Shown here piece after piece: positions 6,943 to 14,198 of a stretch of DNA of 16,053 nucleotides; within the stretch, counting starts at the first letter, position 1, and every line of letters starts with the position of its first letter. The position numbers were made by a program, and so were the translations under genes. Source of the stretch: FEN-1219 sp035644475 (GTDB lineage Bacteria; Pseudomonadota; Gammaproteobacteria; Steroidobacterales; Rariloculaceae); NCBI GenBank assembly GCA_035644475.1, contig DASQOL010000226.1, positions 1-16,053 on the forward strand, given 5' to 3'. The notes under the pieces were generated by a model. It had not been told where the DNA came from. It made no database searches and worked only from the letters and a program-made list of their open reading frames with translations.

Positions 6943-8070
6943 GATTGCGTCGTCGTGGGTGCGAGCTTCGCGGGACTCGCGAGCGCGCACGCACTGGCGC
7001 GCGCCGGGCTGCGCGTGACCGTGCTCGAGAAGAAGACCGACGCCGGCGCGAAGCTCCACACGACGGGCATCATCGTCAAAGACGCCGTCGACCAGATCGC
7101 GATGCTCGACGCGCTGCCCGCCGGCCTCGTGCGCCGCATCGCCGGCGTAAGGCTCTACGCACCGAATCTGCGCCACGTCGACCTCGCGGCGCCCGGCTAC
7201 TACTTTCTCGCGACCGACACGCCGGGTGTGATGCGCTGGCTCGCGGCGGAGGCCGAGCGCGCCGGCGCGCACATCGCGTACGGCAGCGCGTTCAAGGACG
7301 TCACGCGCCTGCAAAGCGGGTTCGACGTGGGCGGGCACGGCACGACGCGCTTTCTGATCGGCGCCGACGGTCCGCGCTCGCGCGTCGCCCGCACGCTGGG
7401 CTTGGGCTCGAGCAGCCGCTTCCTCGCGGGCGTGGAGCACGAGTACGAGGGCGCCACGCTGGCCGAGCCCGACCAGCTGCACTGCTTCATCGATCGCAAC
7501 ATAGCGCCGGGCTACATCGGCTGGGTGCTCGCGGGCGTCGACGGCGTGCAGGCGGGGCTCGCACGCCGGCAGAGCGGCACACTGTTCAAGCCGGACGAGG
7601 CGATGGAGGCGTTCCTGCGCAAGATCGCGCCGGTCATCGACCTCACGCGCCTCGCGCCCACCGGCGTGCGCGCGGGCCTGATCCCGTGCGGCGGCGTCGT
7701 GCGGCCGGTCGCGACCTCACGCGCCTTGCTCGTGGGCGACGCCGCCGGGATGGTGTCGCCGGTCACGGCCGGCGGGATCCACACCGCGTTGAAGCACGGC
7801 CTCGCGGCGGGCCACGCCGTCGCGGACTTCCTGAGCGGCAAGGCCGAGGATCCGGCGACGTGGTTCGTGCGCTCCTATCCGCAGTTCCGGACGAAGCGCT
7901 TGCTGCGCTTCGCGTTCGACCGCTTGCAGATGGACTGGCCGTTCAACCTGCTGCTCGCCACACGCCCGATGCGCGCCGCGGCCGGTCTCATCTATTTCCA
8001 CCACAAAGGGGTATTCGAGGCGACCGCGCCGAGCGACGCGCTCGGCGAAGCGCAGCGCAAGACGCTGTGA
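6928..8070 (+). CDS. FAD-dependent oxidoreductase, geranylgeranyl reductase-like / PHBH-type flavoprotein
   Basis: This 380-residue protein has the three flavin motifs of the PHBH/geranylgeranyl reductase superfamily: a Rossmann dinucleotide fold CVVVGASFAGLASAHALARA (7-26) ending in the ribose-binding acid of VLEKK, the FLIGADGPRSRVAR motif (142-155), and ALLVGDAAGMVSPVTAGGIH (266-285), which binds the flavin ribityl and phosphate. KLHTTGII (42-49) and CFIDRNIAPGYIGWV (186-200) also fit the geranylgeranyl reductase branch, which reduces isoprenoid or other double bonds. A monooxygenase role cannot be excluded. The Rossmann strand begins at residue 7, so no later start is possible. The ATG and the weak AGG (6921-6923) before it lie inside a REP-like repeat. 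It converges with the VPLPA-CTERM gene 20 bp away. Substrate unknown. Confidence 0.9.
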   Translation: MSLFSDCVVVGASFAGLASAHALARAGLRVTVLEKKTDAGAKLHTTGIIVKDAVDQIAMLDALPAGLVRRIAGVRLYAPNLRHVDLAAPGYYFLATDTPGVMRWLAAEAERAGAHIAYGSAFKDVTRLQSGFDVGGHGTTRFLIGADGPRSRVARTLGLGSSSRFLAGVEHEYEGATLAEPDQLHCFIDRNIAPGYIGWVLAGVDGVQAGLARRQSGTLFKPDEAMEAFLRKIAPVIDLTRLAPTGVRAGLIPCGGVVRPVATSRALLVGDAAGMVSPVTAGGIHTALKHGLAAGHAVADFLSGKAEDPATWFVRSYPQFRTKRLLRFAFDRLQMDWPFNLLLATRPMRAAAGLIYFHHKGVFEATAPSDALGEAQRKTL

Positions 8071-8090
8071 GGCGAGACGAGGGCCGAGTC

Positions 8091-8795
8091 TCAGGCGGCG
8101 CGACGGCGGCGCGCGGCGACGCCGCCGAACCCGGCCAAGCCGGACAGGAGCAGCGGCAGCGCCGCGGGCAGCGGCACCGGGTTCAGCGCGAGCGACGTGA
8201 GCCGCCAATAGCCGCTGTCGTTCGAGCCCGAAAACGGCGGGAAAAACGGCGTCACTTGGTTCGACGCCTGCGTGACGTTGGTCGGCGAACCGGCGGCATT
8301 CGAGATCAAGAAGGTCGTCGCCTGCGTGTTGCCCGGGAACACCCTGGAGCCCCGCAGATTGAAGCCCGTGATCAGGTAGAAACCGCTGACGCCCGGGCCG
8401 ATGAAGCGGGGCGGCGCGACCTGCTGGCTCGTCATCCAAGCGTTCGGGCTGACGCTGATCTCGCTGTTGGCGAAGCTCAAGTCGCCGAGCGTAACGGAGG
8501 CGCCGTCGCTGAAGTTGTACGAGAACCCCGTGATCGCCGCCAGCGCGAGGGCGCTGCTCGGGTAGTTGGGGGTGGTGAACGTCTGGGTCGTTACAGAGTC
8601 GGGCAGGCTCAACGTGAGCGAGCCGGTCGGAACGGTGGGCGGGTTTTGCGCGGTGCTCGAAAAGCTCTCGATCCACTCGAACGTCGCGACCGTCGTCGCG
8701 CTGGCCTCGAGCGGCAGCGCGCCGATGGCGGCGCCCAGTGCACAGGCGGCGAGGACGAGCTTCCGCACTCCGAACGATCCGATGTTTCCGCGCAT
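8091..8795 (-). CDS. VPLPA-CTERM (PEP-CTERM-like) sorted exported protein
   Basis: I chose ATG 8795 because AAGGGAG (complement of 8804-8810) lies 8 nt upstream and it directly begins a signal peptide (VRKLVLAACALGAAIGALPL, likely cut after ASA). The 234-residue product is rich in Ser, Thr, Asn, Phe and Gly (NFSDGASVTLGDLSFANSE, FYLITGFNL, YWRLTSLAL), resembling surface beta proteins. Its last 28 residues form a sorting tail: VPLPAALPLL, a hydrophobic stretch, then ARRRRAA. In the VPLPA/PEP-CTERM system a membrane exosortase cuts at the motif and delivers the protein to the envelope or extracellular matrix. No exosortase is in this window. The role of the mature part is unknown. A divergent spacer of 164 bp separates it from the methyltransferase. 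Confidence 0.88.
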   Translation of the reverse strand: MRGNIGSFGVRKLVLAACALGAAIGALPLEASATTVATFEWIESFSSTAQNPPTVPTGSLTLSLPDSVTTQTFTTPNYPSSALALAAITGFSYNFSDGASVTLGDLSFANSEISVSPNAWMTSQQVAPPRFIGPGVSGFYLITGFNLRGSRVFPGNTQATTFLISNAAGSPTNVTQASNQVTPFFPPFSGSNDSGYWRLTSLALNPVPLPAALPLLLSGLAGFGGVAARRRRAA

Positions 8796-8891
8796 CCGCG
8801 AGGCTCCCTTGTTATCGTTCCGTTTCAGCCGGCGGGGCGAGCGTCGCCGCGCGGCTATACATAACGCCCAAGTCACGGTACCAACCGGGTA

Positions 8892-8919
8892 TTGACGCAA
8901 TGTGTACCTTTCTTGTTAT
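8892..8919 (+). promoter_or_regulatory. Candidate sigma-70 promoter for the PRMT-like methyltransferase gene
   Basis: TTGACG at 8892-8897 is one base from the consensus -35. TGTTAT at 8914-8919, after a 16-bp spacer, matches four of six -10 positions. The local AT content is clearly higher than the surroundings. The site points toward the gene starting at 8960 and leaves a leader of about 35 nt. Confidence 0.5.
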
Positions 8920-8921
8920 TT

Positions 8922-8943
8922 GTGCGGCGCGCGGGCGCCGCAC
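8922..8943 (+). promoter_or_regulatory. Perfect 9-bp GC hairpin in the leader of the methyltransferase gene
   Basis: gtgcggcgc (8922-8930) pairs perfectly with gcgccgcac (8935-8943) around a gcgg tetraloop. It ends 16 nt before the ATG at 8960 and lies just after the candidate -10 box, so it would sit near the 5' end of the mRNA. It could block translation, stabilise the transcript or be a transcription factor site. No T-run follows, so it is not a classic terminator. Confidence 0.5.
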
Positions 8944-8959
8944 CGAGTAAACCGCACCG

Positions 8960-9889
8960 ATGTCGATCGAGTTTCATCGCCGCATGCTTGCCGATCGCGT
9001 ACGCCACGACGCGTTCCGGGCCGCGCTGCGCGCGGCCATCCGCCCGGGCTCGAGCACGGTGGCCGACATCGGCGCGGGCACCGGAGTGCTCGCGTTCTTC
9101 GCCCGCGAGCTCGGCGCACGCGAGGTTTGGCTCTACGATCCCGGGCCCGCCCTCGAGCTCGCGGCCGCGGTCGCCGAGCGCAACGGCATCGACGGGTTGA
9201 GCTTCGTGCCGGCGCGCTCGCTCGACGTCGACGATCCGCCGCCGGCCGACGTCGTGGTCGCCGAGGTGCTCGGCAACTTCGCCTACGAGGAGGACGTGCT
9301 CGAGACGCTGCGCGACGCGCGGCGGTTCCTGAAGCCGGGCGGCACTCTGATCCCGCACTCGATCACGCAGTGGTGTGCGCCGGTGACGAGCGACCGCTTC
9401 GACCGCGACCTCCGGAGCTGGCGCGACGTGGGCTTCGGCCTCGACTGGTCGCTCGCGGAGCACGTCACCCGCAACAACATGTACGTGTTTGCGATCGCTC
9501 CCGAGGATCTCCTCGACGCGCCGCCCAAGCCGTGGGACGCGCTAGAGTTCGCGGGGGAGATCGACAGCCGGCGCAAGGGCACCGTCGAGTGGCGGCTCGC
9601 AAAGGACGCGAACGTGCTCGGGTTCGCGTTGTGGTGGGAGTGCACGTTGTCACCCGGCGTCGTGCTGTCGACGAGCCCGTTCGCCCCGCGCACGCACTGG
9701 GAGCAGATCTATCTGCCGCTCCTCACGCCGCTCGCGGGTGCCGCGGGCGACGACGTCTCGCTCGAGGTGTCGAGCGAGACGGGCGGCGGCGAGAGCGGCA
9801 TCGACGTGCGCTGGACCGCGGAGCAGCGGCGCGCGGGCCGCGTCGTCGTTCGCCAGTCGCTCGATCTCGGCGCCGGTTTCCTCGGCTGA
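8960..9889 (+). CDS. Class I SAM-dependent methyltransferase resembling protein arginine methyltransferases
   Basis: A cytosolic 309-residue enzyme. The SAM-binding motif I is VADIGAGTGVLAFFAREL (34-51), followed by the second strand EVWLYDPGP (55-63) with D60 as likely ribose ligand. AEVLGNFAYEEDVLETL (101-117) matches the PRMT double-E loop: E102 and E111 are nine residues apart, as in PRMT1. THWEQIYLPL (245-254) matches the PRMT THW loop that opens the C-terminal beta-barrel, and the length matches a PRMT core. Known PRMTs methylate guanidino nitrogens of arginine and are mainly eukaryotic. Many bacterial proteins with this layout are only annotated as class I methyltransferases, so another substrate is possible. 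The start at 8960 has no strong Shine-Dalgarno. It converges with the phospholipase gene 11 bp away. Confidence 0.82.
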   Translation: MSIEFHRRMLADRVRHDAFRAALRAAIRPGSSTVADIGAGTGVLAFFARELGAREVWLYDPGPALELAAAVAERNGIDGLSFVPARSLDVDDPPPADVVVAEVLGNFAYEEDVLETLRDARRFLKPGGTLIPHSITQWCAPVTSDRFDRDLRSWRDVGFGLDWSLAEHVTRNNMYVFAIAPEDLLDAPPKPWDALEFAGEIDSRRKGTVEWRLAKDANVLGFALWWECTLSPGVVLSTSPFAPRTHWEQIYLPLLTPLAGAAGDDVSLEVSSETGGGESGIDVRWTAEQRRAGRVVVRQSLDLGAGFLG

Positions 9890-9900
9890 GCGGACGCGCC

Positions 9901-11997
9901 TCAGCCCGCGCCGAACGCGGGATCGCTCGCGCTATCGTTGCCGTTCTCGAGGTGTCCGGCCGAGCGGCGTAGAAAAACCGGATCCGCGTCGGCCCGCACC
10001 GCGACGTCGTACCAGCCGAAGCTCGACTTGAGCGACAGCCGCTTCTCGAGCGCGCGGCCGCGGGGCAGCACGTCGAGGATCGCGTCCTTACCGTACGCGC
10101 TCTCGATCCGCACGCGACAGGCCTCGCGCGCCTGGTTGGTCACGCGCACGACCAGCGCGTAGTCGCGGACGTCGAGCCGCATGTCGACGTCGAGATCCAC
10201 GCTCGGGTTGCGCTCGACCTTGCCGCGGAAGCGGCGCACGAAGCCGTTCGGCCCGAACACGGTGAGGTCGTACTTGCCTTGGCTCGCCCCGAGCGTCCAG
10301 GTATTCGCAAGCGACTTGCCCGCCTCGACGGTGAACGTCCACGGGCCCTCCGCGCCGTTGCCGGAGCGAACCTGGAAGCACGCGCCCGCCTTGCCCCTGT
10401 TCTTGAAGTCGAGCTCGAGCGCGCCGCCGCCTTGGGCGTTGGCCGTCGCCTCGACGTCGAGCTCGTACGGCAAGGCGCGCGCGTGCCGCAAACCCCGCTC
10501 CTGCTTCGGCAGCGACTGGTTCGCGGGCGGCTCCGGGACGTAGTCGGGATAGCGGTCGTGATTGAGCGGCACGTACGCCGAGGTGTCCGGCAGCTCGACC
10601 CGCGCGGCGTGCGGATTCGCGAAGTCGAACGCCGACGTCAGGTCGCCGCACACGGTGCGCCGCCACGCCGTGATGTTGGTCTCGACGAGGCCCTGGTGGT
10701 GCGGCCCGAAGCGGCGCTCCAGGAAGCGAATCAACGACGTGTGGTCGAAGACCTCCGAGCACACCCAACCGCCCTTGCTCCAGGGCGAGATGACGATCAT
10801 CGGCACGCGGACTCCCAGGCCGTAGGGACCCGACGGATGATTCGGATCGCCCGCGTAGATCTCGTCGCGCGCGTCGACCGTCGAGGCGCCGTCGGCGGGC
10901 GAGCGCGGCGGCGTCGGCGGGACCACGTGGTCGAAGAAGCCGTCGTTCTCGTCGAACATCAGGAACAGCACGGTCTTGCTCCACACCTCGGGGTTCGACG
11001 TCAGCGCGTCGAGCACCTGAGAGACGTACCACGCGCCGAAGTTCGCGGGCCAGTTGCCGTGCTCGGAGAAAGCCTCCGGCGCAACGACCCACGACACTTG
11101 CGGCAGCCGGTCGTGGCGCACGTCCCTGCGCAAGTCGTCGAACAGCGCGTCGAACGGCGTAGCGGGCACCATGATGTTGGTGCCGCGCCGCGCCTTCTCG
11201 TACAGCGGCGTGCCCGGCTGCGCGTTCTGGTACTGATGGAAGTACAGCAGCGAGTTGTCGCCGTAGTTGCCGATGTACGGATCGCTCGTCCATCCCCAGA
11301 AGCCGTTCGCGTCGAGGCCGACGCCGCTGTCCTGGTAGATCTTCCACGAGATGCCCGCGCGCTCGAGCCGCTCGGGATAGGTCGACCAGTCGTAGCCCGC
11401 CTCCGCGTTGTTGATCACGGGTCCGCCGCCGAGGCCGTCGTTGCCCACCCAGCCGGTCCACATGTGATAGCGGTTGGGATCGGTGGCGCCCAAGAACGAG
11501 CAGTGGTAACCGTCGCAAATCGTGAACGCCTCGGCCAGCGCGTAGTGGAACGGGATGTCGCGCCGCGTGTAGTACGCCATGGTTTGCGCGGTCTTGTTCG
11601 GGATCCAGCGGTCGTACTTGCCGCCGTTCCAGGCGTCGTGCGTGTCCGTCCAGTCGTGTGCGGTGTCGACGAGGAATTGGTTGCCGAAGTCGTCGGCCGT
11701 GGGGTGGAACGGCAGCACGAAGCCGTCGCCGTCCGGCTGGTGCCAGACGGACCCGCCGGACGGCAACAGCGCCGGGTGCGGGTCGCCGAAGCCGCGCACG
11801 CCGCGCATCGCGCCGAAGTAGTGATCGAACGCGCGGTTCTCCTGCATGAGGAACACCACGTGCTTGACGTCGTCGATCGTGCCGCTACGCGTGAACGCCT
11901 CTATCGACGCCGCTTTCGCGACGCTGTCGACGAAGGTGGACGTGAGCGCGGTGCTGCTCAAGTACTTGAGGAACTGGCGGCGATCGACTGGCGTCAT
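9901..11997 (-). CDS. Tat-exported phospholipase C, phosphocholine-specific type (phosphoesterase family)
   Basis: Start at 11997 is set by AAGGAG (complement of 12004-12009) 6 nt upstream and by the Tat motif DRRQFLKYLSS directly after it (residues 5-15), so the enzyme folds in the cytoplasm and is exported. The 698-residue chain has the phosphoesterase motifs HVVFLMQENRAFDHYFG (46-62), CSFLGATDPNRYHMWTG, LFLMFDENDGFFDHVVPP and RVPMIVISPWSKGG. After the catalytic domain, two short beta domains (LELDFKNRGKAGACFQV onward, and VRDYALVVRVTNQAREACRV onward) correspond to the C-terminal DUF756 repeats of this family. The family hydrolyses phosphatidylcholine or sphingomyelin, or acts as acid phosphatase; it often serves phosphate acquisition. 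Substrate preference cannot be read. The gene diverges from the VOC gene; I saw no clear Pho box in the 161-bp spacer. Confidence 0.93.
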   Translation of the reverse strand: MTPVDRRQFLKYLSSTALTSTFVDSVAKAASIEAFTRSGTIDDVKHVVFLMQENRAFDHYFGAMRGVRGFGDPHPALLPSGGSVWHQPDGDGFVLPFHPTADDFGNQFLVDTAHDWTDTHDAWNGGKYDRWIPNKTAQTMAYYTRRDIPFHYALAEAFTICDGYHCSFLGATDPNRYHMWTGWVGNDGLGGGPVINNAEAGYDWSTYPERLERAGISWKIYQDSGVGLDANGFWGWTSDPYIGNYGDNSLLYFHQYQNAQPGTPLYEKARRGTNIMVPATPFDALFDDLRRDVRHDRLPQVSWVVAPEAFSEHGNWPANFGAWYVSQVLDALTSNPEVWSKTVLFLMFDENDGFFDHVVPPTPPRSPADGASTVDARDEIYAGDPNHPSGPYGLGVRVPMIVISPWSKGGWVCSEVFDHTSLIRFLERRFGPHHQGLVETNITAWRRTVCGDLTSAFDFANPHAARVELPDTSAYVPLNHDRYPDYVPEPPANQSLPKQERGLRHARALPYELDVEATANAQGGGALELDFKNRGKAGACFQVRSGNGAEGPWTFTVEAGKSLANTWTLGASQGKYDLTVFGPNGFVRRFRGKVERNPSVDLDVDMRLDVRDYALVVRVTNQAREACRVRIESAYGKDAILDVLPRGRALEKRLSLKSSFGWYDVAVRADADPVFLRRSAGHLENGNDSASDPAFGAG

Positions 11998-12158
11998 GAT
12001 GTGCTCCTTGCTGGCTGCCGGACGAGCTCGGCGATCGTCGCAGCCTGGACCCGCGCTTTTGCAATCGCGTGACGGGTTTGTTTCCGCAACGCGCATGTCG
12101 ATTTGGCGACGGCTGGATCGTCATAGGGATGACGAGGCTCGGAATCAGGGAGACCGCG

Positions 12159-12569
12159 ATGCTTGCCAAATTCTTTGCCGATTGCCCCTCGAGCGCGATC
12201 GAGGACACCGACGACGTGCTGCTGGCGACGGCCAACCTCGCCCGCGCCGTGAACTTCTATGCGCGCGCGTTGGGCTTTCGTCTCGTCGACAACGCCGGCC
12301 GCGGGCGACCGCGTCGCGCCGTGATGCGCACGGGCCGGGTGGAGCTGACGCTCGCGGAGCGCGAAGCAGGCAAGGCCGCGAGCGGCGCACCCGGCCGCGC
12401 GAGCTTCGTCGTGGAGGACTTCGATGCCGCTCGCGAGCGTGTTTGGAATCTGGGGATCGCCGCCGCGCACGGCGGCGCCGAGCCTCATCCGCCGAGCAGC
12501 CCCCGCCGTTTCGTGATCCACGATCCCGATGGTCACGAGATCGAGGTCGTCGACAGACGCGCCCACTGA
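12159..12569 (+). CDS. VOC superfamily protein (glyoxalase/bleomycin resistance fold)
   Basis: I chose ATG 12159 because GGGAG at 12148-12152 lies 6 nt upstream. The frame is open to 12069, but the extra residues are not family-like. The 136-residue product is a single VOC module pair: DVLLATANLARAVNFYARALGFRLVD is the opening beta-alpha-beta unit, then RRAVMRTGRVELTLAERE, FVVEDFDAARERVWNLGI, and the closing FVIHDPDGHEIEVVD. The family includes glyoxalase I, ring-cleaving dioxygenases and drug-binding resistance proteins. The usual first metal ligand (His near the first strand) is absent, replaced by a DDVLLAT segment, while the terminal Glu (GHEIEV) is kept. It may therefore bind ligand without canonical metal catalysis. 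It is divergent from the phospholipase gene. Function unknown. Confidence 0.85.
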   Translation: MLAKFFADCPSSAIEDTDDVLLATANLARAVNFYARALGFRLVDNAGRGRPRRAVMRTGRVELTLAEREAGKAASGAPGRASFVVEDFDAARERVWNLGIAAAHGGAEPHPPSSPRRFVIHDPDGHEIEVVDRRAH

Positions 12570-12655
12570 CGCCCCGCGTCCCGGCTGCCTGCTCGCTTCG
12601 CGGCCGTGCTCGTCCGGCTTTGCGGCCGGCGCGCGTCCGCGTCATGATCCCCTCC

Positions 12656-12679
12656 GTGCGGTCCCGCACCGCGGACCGC
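12656..12679 (+). promoter_or_regulatory. Two overlapping, mutually exclusive hairpins just before a ribosome-binding site
   Basis: gtgcg (12656-12660) pairs with cgcac (12665-12669) around gtcc. Alternatively gcggtcc (12658-12664) pairs perfectly with ggaccgc (12673-12679) around an 8-nt loop. Both cannot form together. The second stem ends 2 nt before the strong purine tract (12682-12688) that acts as Shine-Dalgarno for the gene starting at 12693. Whether this is regulatory or GC-rich coincidence is open. Confidence 0.35.
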
Positions 12680-12692
12680 GAGGGGGGAATTC

Positions 12693-13505
12693 ATGTCGAA
12701 TCGATGGACTGCATGGCTCGTCGTCGCGGCCGCGACGTTCGCCGCACCCGCGGCGCCCGCGCTAGCCCAAGCGCCACCGGCCGCCGCGCCGCCGACGTTG
12801 CCGCCGCTGTTTCTCAAAGAGGAGTGGCGGCAACGGACGGCGCCGCCGAACGCCGGTACCGATTTCGTGGCGGAGCAAGGCGTGTCTCAGGCCGCGGTCA
12901 CGAATCCGGCGCTCGAGCTCAAGCTCTACGATCCGAACGCGGCGAGCGTGGCCGCGTATCGCGACAAGCCGCCGCCGCGCAGCATCGCTCGCGACTGGAG
13001 CGGCCCCGCCTGCATTCAGCTCGCGGGGCAGAACCAGAATCCGCCGCCGCAGCGCGTCGCGGCAGGCAACGCAACCGACCCGCCGAATCTCTGGACGGGC
13101 GTGTGCCAAACGCCGGTCGCTGCAACCTTGCGCGACAAGGCGAGCTACGTCGACCTCACCGGCCTCGCGCGGATCAAGTGGGTGACCCGCGTGTCGGGGT
13201 TCCACGTCGTGCGGCCGGTGGTGAAGCTCGCGGACGGGAATTGGTTCGTCGGCGACTACGGCGAAGGTGCGCCGTCGGCGAACTCGACGCTGTTCCTCGA
13301 GTCGGAGTTCGCCGTGTCGTCCGTGCGCTGGCTGCCGCTCGACATCTCGCGCATCGTGACGGTCGGGCAGACCTGGGCGCAGCCCGATCTCGGCAAGGTC
13401 GACGAGGTTGGCTTCGCCGATCTCGTGCCCGGCAGCGGCCACGGTTGGGGCGGGTTCGTGAACCTCGGCCGGATCGAGGTTTACGGCAAGACCGTCAAGC
13501 GCTGA
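12693..13505 (+). CDS. Secreted protein of unknown family
   Basis: I do not recognise the family. The 270-residue product has a signal peptide (MSNRWTAWLVVAAATFAAPA, likely cut after ALA at 23-25), then a Pro/Ala-rich linker (APPAAAPPTLPPL). A conserved-looking segment follows, LFLKEEWRQRT (39-49) and NPALELKLYDPN (71-82). Two cysteines, C107 (GPACIQL) and C138 (TGVCQTP), could form a disulfide in the periplasm. The second half (SYVDLTGLARIKWVTRVSGF at 151-170, PVVKLADGNWFVGDYGEG, VRWLPLDISRIVTVG, VGFADLVPGSGHGWGGFVNL, IEVYGKTV) alternates hydrophobic strands and looks like a beta-sandwich, perhaps a carbohydrate- or ligand-binding fold. That is inference. GGGGGGA at 12682-12688 precedes the ATG by 4 nt. 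Confidence 0.8.
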   Translation: MSNRWTAWLVVAAATFAAPAAPALAQAPPAAAPPTLPPLFLKEEWRQRTAPPNAGTDFVAEQGVSQAAVTNPALELKLYDPNAASVAAYRDKPPPRSIARDWSGPACIQLAGQNQNPPPQRVAAGNATDPPNLWTGVCQTPVAATLRDKASYVDLTGLARIKWVTRVSGFHVVRPVVKLADGNWFVGDYGEGAPSANSTLFLESEFAVSSVRWLPLDISRIVTVGQTWAQPDLGKVDEVGFADLVPGSGHGWGGFVNLGRIEVYGKTVKR

Positions 13506-13528
13506 CTGTCGCCGCTGCGTGGCGCTCC

Positions 13529-13562
13529 GGCGGTGCCGGGCACGGGCGGTGTCGGCACCGCC
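13529..13562. terminator. Bidirectional terminator-like hairpin between convergent genes
   Basis: ggcggtgccg (13529-13538) and cggcaccgcc (13553-13562) are perfect 10-bp reverse complements around a 14-nt loop. It lies between the + gene ending at 13505 and the - gene ending at 13563, and directly touches the latter's stop codon. It has no T-run. Confidence 0.6.
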
Positions 13563-14189
13563 TCAGGGATGCGCCGTGGGCTCGACCGCGCCGTTGCAGG
13601 TCGCCGGCAAACCGTTGCGCGACAGGAGCTCGTTCCACAACCGCGCGCGCTCCTCCGGCGCGAGCGCGCGCGCCCAGCTCCATGCCGCCGCGTAGTCGTA
13701 GTCGCCGCGCCAGCCGGACTCGCCCTGCACCCGATAGCCGGCGAAGTCTTTGCCCCAGACGTCCGCCCACACGAGATCCAAGATCAAGTAGAGCGTCCGA
13801 TGCCCGTCGACGCCGTCGAGGCGCTCGGTGAGCTGCCACAGGTGACGATGGCCGAGCTCGTGAACGAGCGTGGACTCCTTGACGCTGCGTGGATAGCTCG
13901 CACGCAAGCCCATCGCGTGCTCGGGCCCGCCGGAATGACTGCCCTCGTCGCCGACGACGGCCGACACGTCGGCTTCGGGAAAGTGCAGACACGTTCGGGC
14001 CTCGAGCGAAGCCACGATGCGCTCGCCGTACTCGTCCCAGATCTCGCGATACTCCCGCACGGCGTAGCCGTACGCGGGTGACGCCGCCACGAAGTCGACG
14101 TGAGGTTGCGCGGCGGCCGCGGCCGCGCCCGCGCCGAAGCACGCGCATACGAGCGCGGCGCCCGCGCCAGTTCGCCCTCGTCCGCGCAT
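13563..14189 (-). CDS. Small exported HExxH protein, predicted zinc metallopeptidase-like
   Basis: A 208-residue product with an Ala/Gly-rich N-terminal signal peptide (GAALVCACFGAGAAAAAA, 10-27) and a zinc-site motif HELGH at 110-114 in TLVHELGHRHLWQL, which suggests a gluzincin- or metzincin-like protease. The third ligand is not obvious; acidic residues at 125-128 or 138 are candidates. C67 and C198 could pair. The middle contains YREIWDEYGERIVASLEA and AWSWARALAPEERARLWNELL, probably helical. I do not recognise a named family, so HExxH is the only functional hint. GGAAGGA sits just before the ATG, and the start lies 9 nt after the VanZ-like stop, so the two genes are almost certainly one transcript. 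It may act in the envelope on a target shared with the VanZ-like protein. Confidence 0.75.
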   Translation of the reverse strand: MRGRGRTGAGAALVCACFGAGAAAAAAQPHVDFVAASPAYGYAVREYREIWDEYGERIVASLEARTCLHFPEADVSAVVGDEGSHSGGPEHAMGLRASYPRSVKESTLVHELGHRHLWQLTERLDGVDGHRTLYLILDLVWADVWGKDFAGYRVQGESGWRGDYDYAAAWSWARALAPEERARLWNELLSRNGLPATCNGAVEPTAHP

Positions 14190-14198
14190 CCGTCCTTC

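Noticed and set aside
8796..8880. Minus-strand promoter for the VPLPA-CTERM gene (TTGGTA then TGTATA)
   Set aside because: The spacing is suitable but only about half of the -10 positions match, so it cannot be separated from chance.
12069..12158. Upstream extension of the VOC protein
   Set aside because: A well-spaced GGGAG favours ATG 12159, and the upstream residues do not fit the fold; this stretch is the divergent spacer.
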